Shown: positions 32,854-41,747, counted from the stretch's first letter. The stretch is 64,000 bases of DNA from JBBRDU01 sp038203615 (GCA_038203615.1 JBBRDU010000005.1:11098-75097); one strand, 5' to 3'. Notes: generated from the letters alone by a model not told the origin. Program-made: numbers and translations.

Positions 32854-33458
32854 GCCGACCTCCTTAATCCGTCGCGCAATCGCAACATCCCTCGTCGAAT
32901 GCGCGCTTTGATCGTCCCGAGTGGCTGGTTTAACTGCGCCGCAATCTCGTGGTGCGTCAGTTCCGAGAAAAATGCCATTTCTATGGCCTGTCGCTGATCG
33001 GGCGGCAGTCCTCCCAGGACGGTTCGGACACGGGTGGCTTCTTCATTTCTATTCATGTTATCCGCCGCGGTCTCCGCGGTGGATGCGTCCGTCGGGTCGA
33101 TCAAATTCCCTTCGTCTTCGATCGATGCAGAAATCACCCGGGCCCGCCGGCCCCGCGCGCGCAGGCGGTCGATTACCTTGCCGCGAGTCAAAAGCACGGC
33201 CCAGCTGAAAACGCTGCTCTGCGACGAATCGTAGGCCGCCGCCCGCCGCCAGATTTGCAAGCAGACTTCCTGCAGAGCGTCTTCTGCCTCAGCCGCGTTC
33301 CCCAGCATTTTGAACGCGAGCGAAAACAACGGGCCGCTCAGCCGGTCGTAAAGCGCGCTGAACGCCACCTGATCGCCTTGTGCAATTCTTGCCATCAGTT
33401 GTTCGTCCGCCTTTTGTTGTGCTGTATTCGCCTGCATGCCCCTGGTCTGCTTCGCCAT
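32850..33458 (-). CDS. ECF sigma factor, SigK-like
   Basis: A 202-residue sigma-70 family protein with region 2 (FSALYDRLSGPLFSLAFKML, then AEDALQEVCLQIWRRAAAYD) and region 4 (LPPDQRQAIEMAFFSELTHH, EIAAQLNQPLGTIKARIRRG). There is no region 3, as in ECF factors. It is followed with a four-base overlap by an RskA-type anti-sigma gene, so its activity should be set by release from that protein. Upstream on the same strand lie msrB and a fasciclin gene, candidate targets. The start at 33458 allows a ~20-residue N-terminal extension. Confidence 0.93.
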   Translation of the reverse strand: MAKQTRGMQANTAQQKADEQLMARIAQGDQVAFSALYDRLSGPLFSLAFKMLGNAAEAEDALQEVCLQIWRRAAAYDSSQSSVFSWAVLLTRGKVIDRLRARGRRARVISASIEDEGNLIDPTDASTAETAADNMNRNEEATRVRTVLGGLPPDQRQAIEMAFFSELTHHEIAAQLNQPLGTIKARIRRGMLRLRDGLRRSA

Positions 33459-33533
33459 AAGTCATGGTGGCAGCGCTGACAAGTGGGAACCCACTGTTGA
33501 AACTGTAACGGGCTCTCTGGTGGAGCAAGGTGG

Positions 33534-34091
33534 TCAGGGACGCGATTCGAAGGTCAGCGTAGCGCCGTTGAGGCAATAACGCTGGCCAGTGGGAGGAGGA
33601 CCGTCGTCGAAAACGTGACCAAGATGGCTGCCGCAGCGCGCGCAGCGGACCTCCTCACGCTTCATGAAGAAGCTGGAGTCCTCCGCAATCACTATATGGC
33701 CAGCGACAAAAGGCTTCGTAAAACTCGGCCATCCCGTGCCGGATTCGAACTTACTGTCACTGGCAAAGAGAGGCGCACCGCAGCCCGCACAATGAAACAC
33801 ACCGCGCCGATGTTCCGACAAAAGCGGACTGGAACCGGATCGCTCGGTACCATGGCCGCGCATGATTTGGTATTGGGCCGGAGTAAGCTGCGCTTTCCAA
33901 TCGGCTTCGGATTTATCGACCTTCGACCAGGGCGCGAGATCGGCCGGCGTCGGCGGCACGGCTGCGCCGCTTTCCAGGGTCGGAGCCGGCGCGACCGCCG
34001 CCCCGCTCTTACCGCCCTGCGCGCGATAAATCAGGGAGGCGATAACGAGCACGGTCAGGAAGGCGAGAAGCGTGGATGCTTTGATGTTCAT
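33534..34091 (-). CDS. msrB: Membrane-anchored methionine-R-sulfoxide reductase
   Basis: A 185-residue protein with an N-terminal hydrophobic anchor (LLAFLTVLVIASLIYRAQGG) and a full MsrB domain from about residue 65: LTPAQYQIMRGHGTERSGSS, the zinc pairs CAGC and CARC, GTGWPSFTKP, CGSHLGHVFDDGP and the catalytic Cys in QRYCLNGATLTF. MsrB repairs oxidised methionine in proteins; the anchor suggests action at the outer face of the membrane. It lies 83 bases after the fasciclin gene and 75 bases before the ECF sigma gene, all on the minus strand, consistent with a redox-stress operon. Confidence 0.94.
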   Translation of the reverse strand: MNIKASTLLAFLTVLVIASLIYRAQGGKSGAAVAPAPTLESGAAVPPTPADLAPWSKVDKSEADWKAQLTPAQYQIMRGHGTERSGSSPLLSEHRRGVFHCAGCGAPLFASDSKFESGTGWPSFTKPFVAGHIVIAEDSSFFMKREEVRCARCGSHLGHVFDDGPPPTGQRYCLNGATLTFESRP

Positions 34092-34174
34092 ATCAGGGGG
34101 GGCTTAAAAATTTGTTCCGGGGGGAACGCGGACGGCGACCTCCGTCACCGTCCGCGCATGTGTAAGCGTTGTTC

Positions 34175-34726
34175 TTACGGCATGACGACCGTATCGATCA
34201 CGTGGATCACACCATTCGATTGCAGCACGTCGCCGATCGTCACCTTCGCCGTGTTCCCCTTGGTGTCGGTCAGCTCAATGGAATCGCCCGACATTTTGGC
34301 GGTCAGCTTTTCGCCGTTGACCGTTTTGAGTTCAGCCTGGCCTCGGCCGGCTTTGATTTCCCGCGACAGCTTCGCAGCTGTGTATTTCCCAGAGACCACA
34401 TGATAGGTCAGGATACCGGCCAGCTTTTTCTTGTTCTCCGGCTTGAGCAGCGTCTCGACCGTGCCCGCGGGGAGTTTTTCGAAGGCTTCGTTGGTAGGAG
34501 CGAAGACGGTGAATGGCCCTTTGCCTTCCAAAGTGGGGACAAGGCCAGCCGCTTTGACCGCGGCCACCAGCGTGGTGTGATCTTTCGATTTCACCGCGTT
34601 CTGAATGATGTTCTTAGTCGGATACATGGGCGCGCCACCGACGCTTGGATTCTGAGCCGCCAAGGCAGTCGCCGCAAAATAGGCGCCGGTCAGGGCTACG
34701 AGACTGAGACTGATTCTTTTGGTCAT
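34175..34726 (-). CDS. Secreted fasciclin (FAS1)-domain protein
   Basis: A 183-residue protein: signal peptide (SLSLVALTGAYFAATALAAQ) and one FAS1 domain (TLVAAVKAAGLVPTLEGKGP, FTVFAPTNEAFEKLP, ILTYHVVSGKYTA, and the final SNGVIHVIDTVVMP). The F-A-P-T-N-x-A-F and Y-H-V-V motifs are the two conserved H boxes. FAS1 proteins act in adhesion; in mycobacteria the fasciclin proteins MPT70 and MPT83 are controlled by SigK and RskA, the same regulator classes found next door. ATG 34726 was chosen for the signal peptide; the frame runs on to 34819. Confidence 0.93.
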   Translation of the reverse strand: MTKRISLSLVALTGAYFAATALAAQNPSVGGAPMYPTKNIIQNAVKSKDHTTLVAAVKAAGLVPTLEGKGPFTVFAPTNEAFEKLPAGTVETLLKPENKKKLAGILTYHVVSGKYTAAKLSREIKAGRGQAELKTVNGEKLTAKMSGDSIELTDTKGNTAKVTIGDVLQSNGVIHVIDTVVMP

Positions 34727-34927
34727 ATGATTTTTTTTGGTTTGAGGCCGAGGCGGCGAAGCAGACGGTTCCTTTGACCGGTTGTTGGTTGCCGGCCTGT
34801 CTCGGACTACGAAGGGCATCCGTTGATCGGGCCGGATTGGATGCCGAAATTCGATAGAAAAACGAAGTTGCGGCCGTCTTCCACGTCGCGATACTGGGGG
34901 GAACTGCCACCGGACCTTTCATCAAAA

Positions 34928-35578
34928 GTGTATCGTCGAATTGTAGCGCAGTTCCTTCTCCTGTTGACGGGCCTCCATGCCCTGCTGGCCACGGAGCCGC
35001 TGGCCAGGGAAGCCAATACCTGGACCATGACGAGTAGCGGCACCGGTCTGACTCTCTTTAGCCGGGTGCGCGCAGGTTCGTCTTCAAAAGAGTTCAAGGG
35101 CATCGGCCAGATCGAAGCGTCTACCAAGGCCGTGCACCAGGTCCTCAACGATGTCGACAGTTACCCCGTGTTCATGCCGTTCGTGAAAGAATGCCGGATT
35201 GTGAAACAGGAAGGGGATTCCACGTTCACCTATCAGCGCCTTTCTCCGAAGCTCTGCAGTGACCGCGACTATACGCTCCGCATCGATCAGAAATCGTGGC
35301 CCAGTGAAGGAGGCCTGGCCTACCTCAACCGATGGCAACCGGCAAACGAACTCGGTCCGCCGCAGAGAAAAGGCGTGCTCCGCGTCACCCTCTGCGAAGG
35401 CTCCTGGCTGCTTGAGCCCGTCGGCGACAACCGGACGCGGGCGACTTACACCATCTTCACCGACAGTGGCGGCCGTTTACCCGCCTTTATTGCCAACGCC
35501 GCCAGCGAAATTGGAATTCGCAAGATCTTCACCGCCGTGCGCAAACAAGTCACGCTGCCAAAATACGTGGCCGACTAA
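34928..35578 (+). CDS. Exported START/SRPBCC-domain protein
   Basis: A 216-residue protein with a signal peptide (VAQFLLLLTGLHALLATEPL) and a START-like lipid-binding domain: STKAVHQVLNDVDSYPVFMP, FVKECRIVKQEG, LCSDRDYTLRIDQ and GSWLLEPVGDNRTRATYTIF. Such domains bind lipids or other hydrophobic ligands. GTG 34928 places the signal peptide at the very start; ATG 34841 is also possible but adds 29 polar residues before it. It is divergent from the fasciclin operon. Confidence 0.83.
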   Translation: MYRRIVAQFLLLLTGLHALLATEPLAREANTWTMTSSGTGLTLFSRVRAGSSSKEFKGIGQIEASTKAVHQVLNDVDSYPVFMPFVKECRIVKQEGDSTFTYQRLSPKLCSDRDYTLRIDQKSWPSEGGLAYLNRWQPANELGPPQRKGVLRVTLCEGSWLLEPVGDNRTRATYTIFTDSGGRLPAFIANAASEIGIRKIFTAVRKQVTLPKYVAD

Positions 35579-35727
35579 CCCGGGGACCCTCCTGCCAGGG
35601 AGTCATCATGAACGGACAACTTGTTAGGTCGTCTCATCCTTTCGAAAGGACCATCCCAGTCGAAGCGTAGTCGATCGCATTGCTCGCGCCAACGCGCAGG
35701 TCGCCGGCAAGCGGACCGGACGAAGGC
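35579..35727. other. Spacer without a recognisable gene
   Basis: This gap begins with a small palindrome (GGACCCTCCTGCCAGGGAG region) and continues with GC-rich sequence of no identified function. It may be the eroded front of the B12-binding relic that follows. Confidence 0.4.
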
Positions 35728-36032
35728 AACCCACTGGAGGCCGAGCAAGGTTACCTCGGGCCGAGTCTGCCCGCGGTGGAAATTGCCGCGGCCGCCGTGC
35801 AGGATCGGGCGCGCGCCATTGGATTGAGCCTGGTCTACCCGGAAGACGATCCGAACATGGAACGCGAGTTCCAGGATTTGCGGCGGCTGGCCGGATCCAA
35901 GGTGGCGATTGTGGTGGGAGGACGCGCGCGGCCAGCTATCGCGCAACCCTCGATCAGTTTGGCGCGCTGTTCATCACTGATTTGACCCAGTTGCAAGTGG
36001 AACTGGCCCGCCTCCGCGCTTCTCCTCTCTAA
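35728..36032 (+). pseudogene. Frameshifted C-terminus of a B12-binding-domain (MerR-like) protein
   Basis: One frame gives YLGPSLPAVEIAAAAVQDRA, then RAIGLSLVYPEDDPNMEREF and VAIVVGGRAR. The reading then continues in another frame with SYRATLDQFGALFITDLTQL and QVELARLRASPL to TAA. Together these match the end of cobalamin-binding domains in light/B12-dependent MerR regulators. The break lies in a CGCGCGCGG run near 35926, where two extra bases would restore frame if removed. The DNA-binding N-terminus and the B12 His motif are absent. Confidence 0.72.
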
Positions 36033-36125
36033 GCGCGCTGGCGACTCCTCTTTAGGGTCTCATTCTTCGGCCCCCCGGGGCGGAATTGGAGTTGCGGCGA
36101 TCTGAGCGCGGAACGATATTTTTGC

Positions 36126-36992
36126 ATGAACACGAAACCGACGGCCTATGCGCACCCGGAGGCTCTGGTCGATACAAACTGGCTGGAACAACATTTGTCG
36201 GACAAGGACCTGCGGATCGTCGAGTCGAACGAAGATGTCCTGATTTATGATACCGGACACATCCCGGGCGCGGTGCACATCGACTGGCGCGCCGATCTGC
36301 AGGACGCGGTGGTGCGCGATTACATTACGCCCGATAAATTCGCCGATCTCTGCAGCCGAAATGGAATTACGCGCGATACCACCTGTATTTTCTACGGCGA
36401 CAAGGCCAACTGGTGGGCTTGTTATGCCCTTTGGGCCTTCCGTTTGTTTGGACACGAAAAAGTCAAAATCCTGAACGGTGGCCGGGACAAATGGAAAGCG
36501 GAGCAACGTCCGATGACGCGCGAAGTTCCCAAATCTGCCCGCAGCCAATACGCGGTCCCGAAGAAGCGTTTCGACCAGGAGATCCGGGCCTTTGCCGACG
36601 AAGCTCTGGCCCAGAGTCAAGCGGGCAAGCCATTGATCGATGTGCGCTCGCCCGGGGAATTCAAAGGCGACGTGACACATATGCCGGAATATCCCCAGGA
36701 AGGGGTATTGCGCGGCGGACATATTCCGGGCGCGAAGAGCATGCCTTGGAAAACTGCGGCAAAAGACGACGGCACCTTCAAAGAGGCGGCGGAGTTGGGC
36801 CAAATTTATTTCGATCAGTGCGGGGTGAAACCGGACACCGAGACGGTGGTCTACTGCCGCATCGGGGAGCGCTCCAGTCACACGTGGTTTGTCCTGACCT
36901 ATTTGCTCGGTCTCAAGAACGTTCGGAATTACGATGGGTCGTGGACGGAGTGGGGGAATAAAGTCGGCGCGCCGATCGAGCGGGGCACGTAA
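36126..36992 (+). CDS. Sulfurtransferase (thiosulfate/3-mercaptopyruvate, rhodanese type)
   Basis: A 288-residue protein with two rhodanese domains. The inactive N-terminal one shows GHIPGAVHIDWRADLQD and CIFYGDKANWWACYALWAFR. The catalytic one shows PLIDVRSPGEFKGD, GHIPGAKSMPWKTA and the active-site loop TVVYCRIGERSSHTWFVLTY, with Cys in CRIGERS. The C-R-x-G-x-R pattern is closer to thiosulfate sulfurtransferases than to CGSGVTA-type mercaptopyruvate enzymes. sufE follows 87 bases later, so it may help deliver sulfur to Fe-S assembly (inference). Confidence 0.93.
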   Translation: MNTKPTAYAHPEALVDTNWLEQHLSDKDLRIVESNEDVLIYDTGHIPGAVHIDWRADLQDAVVRDYITPDKFADLCSRNGITRDTTCIFYGDKANWWACYALWAFRLFGHEKVKILNGGRDKWKAEQRPMTREVPKSARSQYAVPKKRFDQEIRAFADEALAQSQAGKPLIDVRSPGEFKGDVTHMPEYPQEGVLRGGHIPGAKSMPWKTAAKDDGTFKEAAELGQIYFDQCGVKPDTETVVYCRIGERSSHTWFVLTYLLGLKNVRNYDGSWTEWGNKVGAPIERGT

Positions 36993-37079
36993 TCATCCCT
37001 GCGCGGATGTCACTCGACGGATCCTCGTGATCCGTGATGAATTTCCTGCGACGGCCCTCCCAAGACACGCGAAACCGCC

Positions 37080-37535
37080 ATGTATCCAGACAAACTGAAC
37101 AAGATTATTGATCTGTTCGAATCGCTGCCGGAAGACGAGCGCCGCGAAACGCTGGTGGCGTATTCCGATAGCGCAAAGAAGCAGGAGCCGCGGGAGGGCG
37201 AAACGTTCGCATTGACGGATGTGCGCAAGGACGAGGAATGCGCCGACACGGTGGGCGTCTATCTCCAAATCGATGCGGATGGCAAAGCGCACATCCGCAT
37301 GACGCTCGGACCAGAAGTGCAAACGCTGACGCGGGCCATGACGGCGATCCTTTGCAAGGGCCTCGACGGATGCACGCCTCGGGAAATTCTCGAACTGCCC
37401 AGTGATTTCGTGACCCGCGTCGTGGGAAGCGAGCTCGTTCGCATCCGCAGCCAGACCACTTACTACGTGCTCACGCGGATCAAAGGAGTCTGCAAAGTCT
37501 ACCTCGATCGCCAGCGCATGGCCGAAGTGGCCTAG
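37080..37535 (+). CDS. sufE: SufE-type cysteine desulfuration protein
   Basis: A 151-residue protein with the SufE fold: IIDLFESLPEDERRETLVAY at the start, the sulfur-accepting cysteine region DEECADTVGVYLQID, and GPEVQTLTRAMTAILCKGLD followed by the helix PREILELPSDFV. SufE accepts persulfide from SufS and passes it to the SufBCD scaffold. The region just after the Cys reads ADTVG rather than the QSQVW of E. coli. It lies beside a rhodanese-type sulfurtransferase. No sufS or sufBCD is in the window. Confidence 0.9.
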   Translation: MYPDKLNKIIDLFESLPEDERRETLVAYSDSAKKQEPREGETFALTDVRKDEECADTVGVYLQIDADGKAHIRMTLGPEVQTLTRAMTAILCKGLDGCTPREILELPSDFVTRVVGSELVRIRSQTTYYVLTRIKGVCKVYLDRQRMAEVA

Positions 37536-37569
37536 GTAGGGATGCCGCGCGGCGGCGTCCGCTCCGCGG
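37536..37569 (+). repeat. GTAGGGATGCCGCGC palindromic repeat
   Basis: Reads GTAGGGATGCCGCGCGGCGG then CGTCCGCTCCGCGG. Matches 22447-22479 with a few changes. It starts at the sufE stop and fills part of the gap before carB. Confidence 0.75.
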
Positions 37570-37700
37570 ACAATGCCCGAGGGCGCGAACATCGCAGCGC
37601 GATCTCAGCACCCTCGTTCTGGCGCGGATGACCCTGCCCTCCACTCCCCGCAGATTCGCGCGTGATCTTCGGCCGATATGATTTATCGTCCGGCGCGCAA

Positions 37701-40700
37701 ATGCCGCGGAACGATCAACTCAAAAAGATTTTGCTCATCGGTTCCGGTCCAATCGTGATCGGACAAGGCTGCGAATTTGATTATTCGGGTGTGCAGGCCT
37801 GCAAGGCTTTGCGCGAGGAAGGTTATGTCGTCGTGCTGGTGAACTCGAACCCGGCCACCATTATGACCGATCCGGAGTTTGCGGATCGTACTTATATAGA
37901 GCCAATCACGGCGGAGGTGATCGAAGCCATTATCGACCGGGAAAAGCCGGATGCCATCCTGCCGACGATGGGCGGGCAGACCGCTCTGAATGCCGCCATG
38001 GAGCTGAACCGGAACGGCGCCCTCGCCCGGCACAACGTCAAGTTGATCGGGGCCAACGCCCAGGCCATTGCCAAGGGCGAAGATCGGCAACTCTTCAAGG
38101 AAGCCATGCTGCGCATCGGGCTCGATGTGCCCCGCTCCGGCATCGCCCGTTCCTTCGTTGACGCCAGCCGCGTGGCCCAGGAGATCGGGACATTTCCGCT
38201 GATTATCCGCCCCGCTTTCACTCTCGGCGGAAGCGGCAGCGGCATTGCCTACAATCGCGATGAGTTGGAAGAAATCGCCGAGCGCGGGCTGGCGCTTTCT
38301 CCCGTGAGCGAAGTGTTGATCGAGGAATCGCTCGTCGGCTGGAAGGAATTCGAGATGGAGGTCATGCGCGATCGCCTCGACAACTGTGTGGTCGTTTGCT
38401 CAATCGAGAACTTCGATCCGATGGGCGTGCACACCGGCGATTCCATTACGGTCGCGCCCGTGCAAACGCTCAGCGACAAGGAATACCAGCTGATGCGCGA
38501 CGCCTCTTTCGCCGTCATTCGCGAGATCGGAGTGGAAACCGGTGGTTCCAATATTCAGTTCGCCGTCAATCCGGACAATGGCCGCATGGTCGTAATCGAG
38601 ATGAATCCGCGCGTCTCGCGCTCGAGCGCGCTTGCTTCCAAGGCGACCGGATTCCCGATTGCCAAGATCGCGGCCAAGCTGGCTGTCGGTTACACGCTGG
38701 ATGAAATCAAAAACGATATCACGCGGGAGACCCCCGCCTCCTTCGAGCCGACGATCGATTATTGCGTGGTCAAGGTTCCCCGCTTCACCTTCGAAAAATT
38801 TCCGCAGGCCGATGCCACTCTGACCACTCAGATGAAAAGCGTGGGGGAAGCGATGGCGATTGGACGAACCTTCAAGGATGCGTTGCAAAAGGCGTTACGC
38901 AGCCTGGAAATCAAACGCTTCGGCCTGTGTGGGGACGGCGCGGAGAAGCGTCTCGAGCCGGAAGCGTTGCGCTTGAAATTATCGATTCCCAACGCCGAGC
39001 GAATCTTCCATCTGGCCCAGGCCTTCGGCGACGGGATGTCCATTGACGCGGTCTTTGAGTTGACCCGGATCGACCGCTGGTTTTTGCGCAACATCCAGCA
39101 GATCGTAGAGGAGGCGGGCAAACTGCAGGGAGACGCCGCTTCTCTCCTGCACGCCAAGAAGCTCGGTTTCTCCGACCGGCAACTGGCCATCGCGCTCGGG
39201 GTGTCCGAGAAGACCATTCGAGCGAAGCGCAAAGCGGCTGGGATCGTCCCGACTTACCGGTTGGTCGATACCTGCGCGGCCGAGTTCGAGGCTTACACGC
39301 CTTATTATTATTCGACCTACGGCGATGAGAACGAGCGGCGCGAAAGCGGGAAACGCAAGGTCATGATTCTGGGCGGAGGCCCGAACCGAATCGGACAGGG
39401 AATCGAATTCGATTACTGCTGCGTGCATGCCGCCTTCGCTCTGCGGGAACTCGGCTTCGAGACCATCATGGTAAACTCCAATCCGGAAACGGTCTCGACG
39501 GACTACGACACGAGCGACAAACTTTACTTTGAGCCGCTCACCCTGGAAGACGTTCTTAATATTTACGACCAGGAAAAGCCGGAAGGCGTCTTCGTGCAAT
39601 TCGGCGGACAGACTCCCCTGAACCTGGCTGACGGCTTGAAAGCGGCGGGCGTTCCCATTCTCGGCACCCAGCCGGAAAGCATTGAAATGGCGGAAGACCG
39701 CAAGTTATTTGCAGCCATGCTCGATAAACTGGGGCTGCGCCAAACGCCCAGCGGGTCGGCCGTCACCACGGACGAAGCGGTCGCCATTGCCGCCAAAATT
39801 GGTTACCCCATTCTCGTTAGGCCGAGCTTCGTCCTGGGTGGGCGGGCCATGGAACTGGTCTATAACGAACAGGACCTGCGGCGCTACATGTCGAGCGCGA
39901 TCGAGGTCACTCCCGATCGGCCGGTGCTGGTCGATCGGTTTTTGGAAGACGCCATTGAAGTGGACGTCGATTGCATCTCCGATGGCGAGACCAGCGTGAT
40001 CGGCGCCATCATGGAACATATTGAAGAAGCCGGCATTCACAGTGGCGACAGCGCCTGCGTCATCCCCACCTTCTCGCTGTCTCGAAAAGTTTTGGACGAC
40101 ATTTCCGCTGCGACCAGGGCGATGGCGCGCGAGTTGAACGTGCTCGGCCTCATGAACGTCCAGTTCGCGGTCAAAGGTGAGGATGTCTACGTGCTGGAGG
40201 TGAATCCGCGGGCCTCGCGCACCGTTCCTTTCGTGAGCAAGGCCATTGGAGTGCCGCTGGCCAAGCTGGCGGCCAAGGTCATGGTCGGTCAAACCCTGCG
40301 CGAACTCGGGTTCACCAAGGAGGTGATCCCCAAACATTATTCGGTCAAAGAGGCCGTCTTCCCCTTCCTGCGCTACCAGGGAATGGATATTTCGCTGGGG
40401 CCCGAAATGAAATCGACCGGGGAAGTGATGGGAATCGATGCGGACCTGGGGCTGGCCTACGCCAAATCACAAATGGCCGCGCCTCCCCCTCTCCCGAAAA
40501 CGGGCCGGGTCTTCATCAGCGTCAAAGACACCGACAAGGAAGCGATCGTGGCCGTGGCCCGCGAGTTCGTGAACCTCGGCTTCGATGTGATCGCGACGAG
40601 CGGAACGGCGGCCGCGCTGAGCAAGGCCAAAATCAAGGTGACGAAAGTTTACAAATTGCGCGAAGGCCGGCCCAACGTGCTGGATCGGGTGAAGAATGGC

Positions 40701-40895
40701 GACGTCAACTTCATCATCAACACGCCGAGCGGCAAGATTCCGCGCGAAGACGAGGTAATGATCCGAAACGCGGCCCTGGCCAAGAAGATCCCGATTATGA
40801 CGACGGTGCGGGCGGCTCAGGCCAGCGCCAATGGCATTCGCTCCCTGCAAACGAACAAGGTGCAGGTGCGCAGTTTGCAGGAATACCATCAGTAA
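37701..40895 (+). CDS. carB: Carbamoyl-phosphate synthase large subunit
   Basis: A 1064-residue protein of normal length that makes carbamoyl phosphate from ammonia (from the small subunit), bicarbonate and two ATP. Each half has the ATP-grasp layout: first half KILLIGSGPIVIGQGCEFDY, NSNPATIMTD, LPTMGGQTALN, FPLIIRPAFTLGGSGSG; second half MILGGGPNRIGQGIEFDYCC, NSNPETVSTDYD, VQFGGQTPLN, PSFVLGGRAMELVY. The C-terminal MGS-like domain (VFISVKDTDKEAIVAVAREF) is the allosteric site. ATG 37701 is preferred over the GTG at 37662. carA is not adjacent. A terminator follows. Confidence 0.97.
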   Translation: MPRNDQLKKILLIGSGPIVIGQGCEFDYSGVQACKALREEGYVVVLVNSNPATIMTDPEFADRTYIEPITAEVIEAIIDREKPDAILPTMGGQTALNAAMELNRNGALARHNVKLIGANAQAIAKGEDRQLFKEAMLRIGLDVPRSGIARSFVDASRVAQEIGTFPLIIRPAFTLGGSGSGIAYNRDELEEIAERGLALSPVSEVLIEESLVGWKEFEMEVMRDRLDNCVVVCSIENFDPMGVHTGDSITVAPVQTLSDKEYQLMRDASFAVIREIGVETGGSNIQFAVNPDNGRMVVIEMNPRVSRSSALASKATGFPIAKIAAKLAVGYTLDEIKNDITRETPASFEPTIDYCVVKVPRFTFEKFPQADATLTTQMKSVGEAMAIGRTFKDALQKALRSLEIKRFGLCGDGAEKRLEPEALRLKLSIPNAERIFHLAQAFGDGMSIDAVFELTRIDRWFLRNIQQIVEEAGKLQGDAASLLHAKKLGFSDRQLAIALGVSEKTIRAKRKAAGIVPTYRLVDTCAAEFEAYTPYYYSTYGDENERRESGKRKVMILGGGPNRIGQGIEFDYCCVHAAFALRELGFETIMVNSNPETVSTDYDTSDKLYFEPLTLEDVLNIYDQEKPEGVFVQFGGQTPLNLADGLKAAGVPILGTQPESIEMAEDRKLFAAMLDKLGLRQTPSGSAVTTDEAVAIAAKIGYPILVRPSFVLGGRAMELVYNEQDLRRYMSSAIEVTPDRPVLVDRFLEDAIEVDVDCISDGETSVIGAIMEHIEEAGIHSGDSACVIPTFSLSRKVLDDISAATRAMARELNVLGLMNVQFAVKGEDVYVLEVNPRASRTVPFVSKAIGVPLAKLAAKVMVGQTLRELGFTKEVIPKHYSVKEAVFPFLRYQGMDISLGPEMKSTGEVMGIDADLGLAYAKSQMAAPPPLPKTGRVFISVKDTDKEAIVAVAREFVNLGFDVIATSGTAAALSKAKIKVTKVYKLREGRPNVLDRVKNGDVNFIINTPSGKIPREDEVMIRNAALAKKIPIMTTVRAAQASANGIRSLQTNKVQVRSLQEYHQ

Positions 40896-40908
40896 AGGTT
40901 GACCCTGT

Positions 40909-40939
40909 AGACGCCTCGCTCTGTCGAGGCGTCTTTTTA
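40909..40939 (+). terminator. Intrinsic terminator after carB
   Basis: AGACGCCTCG (40909-40918) pairs perfectly with CGAGGCGTCT (40925-40934) around CTCTGT, and the stem is followed by TTTTATT. It starts 14 bases after the carB stop. This is the best intrinsic terminator in the window. Confidence 0.85.
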
Positions 40940-40993
40940 TTCTGCCGAAATCTTGGACGTTGAAGCTTGGGCGTTGAGCGTTACGCTGCACCC

Positions 40994-41605
40994 ATGAAGC
41001 TGACGTTCCTGTGTTGCGTCCTCGGACTGGCCCTGAGCGCCAACGAAATTCGCAGTGAAGACAAGAAGGAGAACTCGCCTGTGAATACATCCAATGAAGT
41101 TGCCGTCATCAAAACGAGTGAAGGAGAAATGGTCGTTCAGTTCTGGAACGACGCCGCTCCCAAGACGATCGAGAATTTCAAGAAGCTGGCCCGCGCCGAT
41201 TTCTACAACGGCACCATTTTCCATCGCATCGTCAGTGGATTCATGATCCAGGGCGGCGATCCACTTTCCAAGGATACGTCGAAGGAAAGTCGCTACGGTT
41301 CGGGCGGCCCAGGTTACAAGATCAAAGCCGAATTCAACGATCATGCCCACGAGCGGGGCGTGCTCTCCATGGCGCGCGAACCAGACCCGGATTCAGCCGG
41401 GTCTCAGTTTTTCATCTGCCTTGCCCCCGTCCAACACCTCGATCACCAATACACCACGTTTGGTAAGCTCGTGAAGGGCGACGATGTCCTCGAGAAGATC
41501 GGGCAGACTCCGGTGCAAGGAAACGGCCAGGGCGAGCGGAGCAAGCCAACCAAACGGATTGTGATCGAAAGTATCAAGATCGTTCCGGCCGATTCGGTTA
41601 AATAG
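40994..41605 (+). CDS. Exported cyclophilin-type peptidyl-prolyl isomerase
   Basis: A 203-residue protein with a signal peptide (LTFLCCVLGLALSANEIRS) and a single cyclophilin domain: APKTIENFKKLARADFYNGT, IFHRIVSGFMIQGGDP (the F-H-R catalytic motif), GVLSMAREPDPDSAGSQFFI and YTTFGKLVKGDDVL. It should catalyse prolyl isomerisation during folding of exported proteins. Length and core residues are normal for bacterial PpiA-like enzymes. ATG 40994 gives the signal peptide; the frame is open slightly further upstream. Confidence 0.95.
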   Translation: MKLTFLCCVLGLALSANEIRSEDKKENSPVNTSNEVAVIKTSEGEMVVQFWNDAAPKTIENFKKLARADFYNGTIFHRIVSGFMIQGGDPLSKDTSKESRYGSGGPGYKIKAEFNDHAHERGVLSMAREPDPDSAGSQFFICLAPVQHLDHQYTTFGKLVKGDDVLEKIGQTPVQGNGQGERSKPTKRIVIESIKIVPADSVK

Positions 41606-41618
41606 CTACGCTTCTCGC

Positions 41619-41747
41619 TGTCATCCTGAGCGGAGCGAAGGACCTCACCGATTCAGACGGCGCCACGCATCTTAACTCGTGTGAATCCACCACCGCTTGT
41701 AAGGCCAGCACTCCACCCGGTCGTGATCCCCGGGGCTCGGGATGACA
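41619..41747. repeat. 129-bp inverted-repeat element (TGTCATCC family), copy 1
   Basis: TGTCATCCTGAGC (41619-41631) and GCTCGGGATGACA (41735-41747) are inverted repeats with one mismatch. Inside, GAAGGACCTCAC, GTGTGA and GCTTGT occur in the same order as in the reverse-oriented copy at 44562-44689. No ORF is inside. Size and ends are MITE-like; the TGTCATCCTGAGC end is a well-known kind of intergenic repeat in soil bacteria. The remainder of the 208-bp gap (to 41813) has no gene. Confidence 0.8.

Noticed and set aside
35575..35946. 123-residue minus-strand frame over the B12 relic
   Set aside because: The plus strand matches a known domain; the minus frame has no family features.
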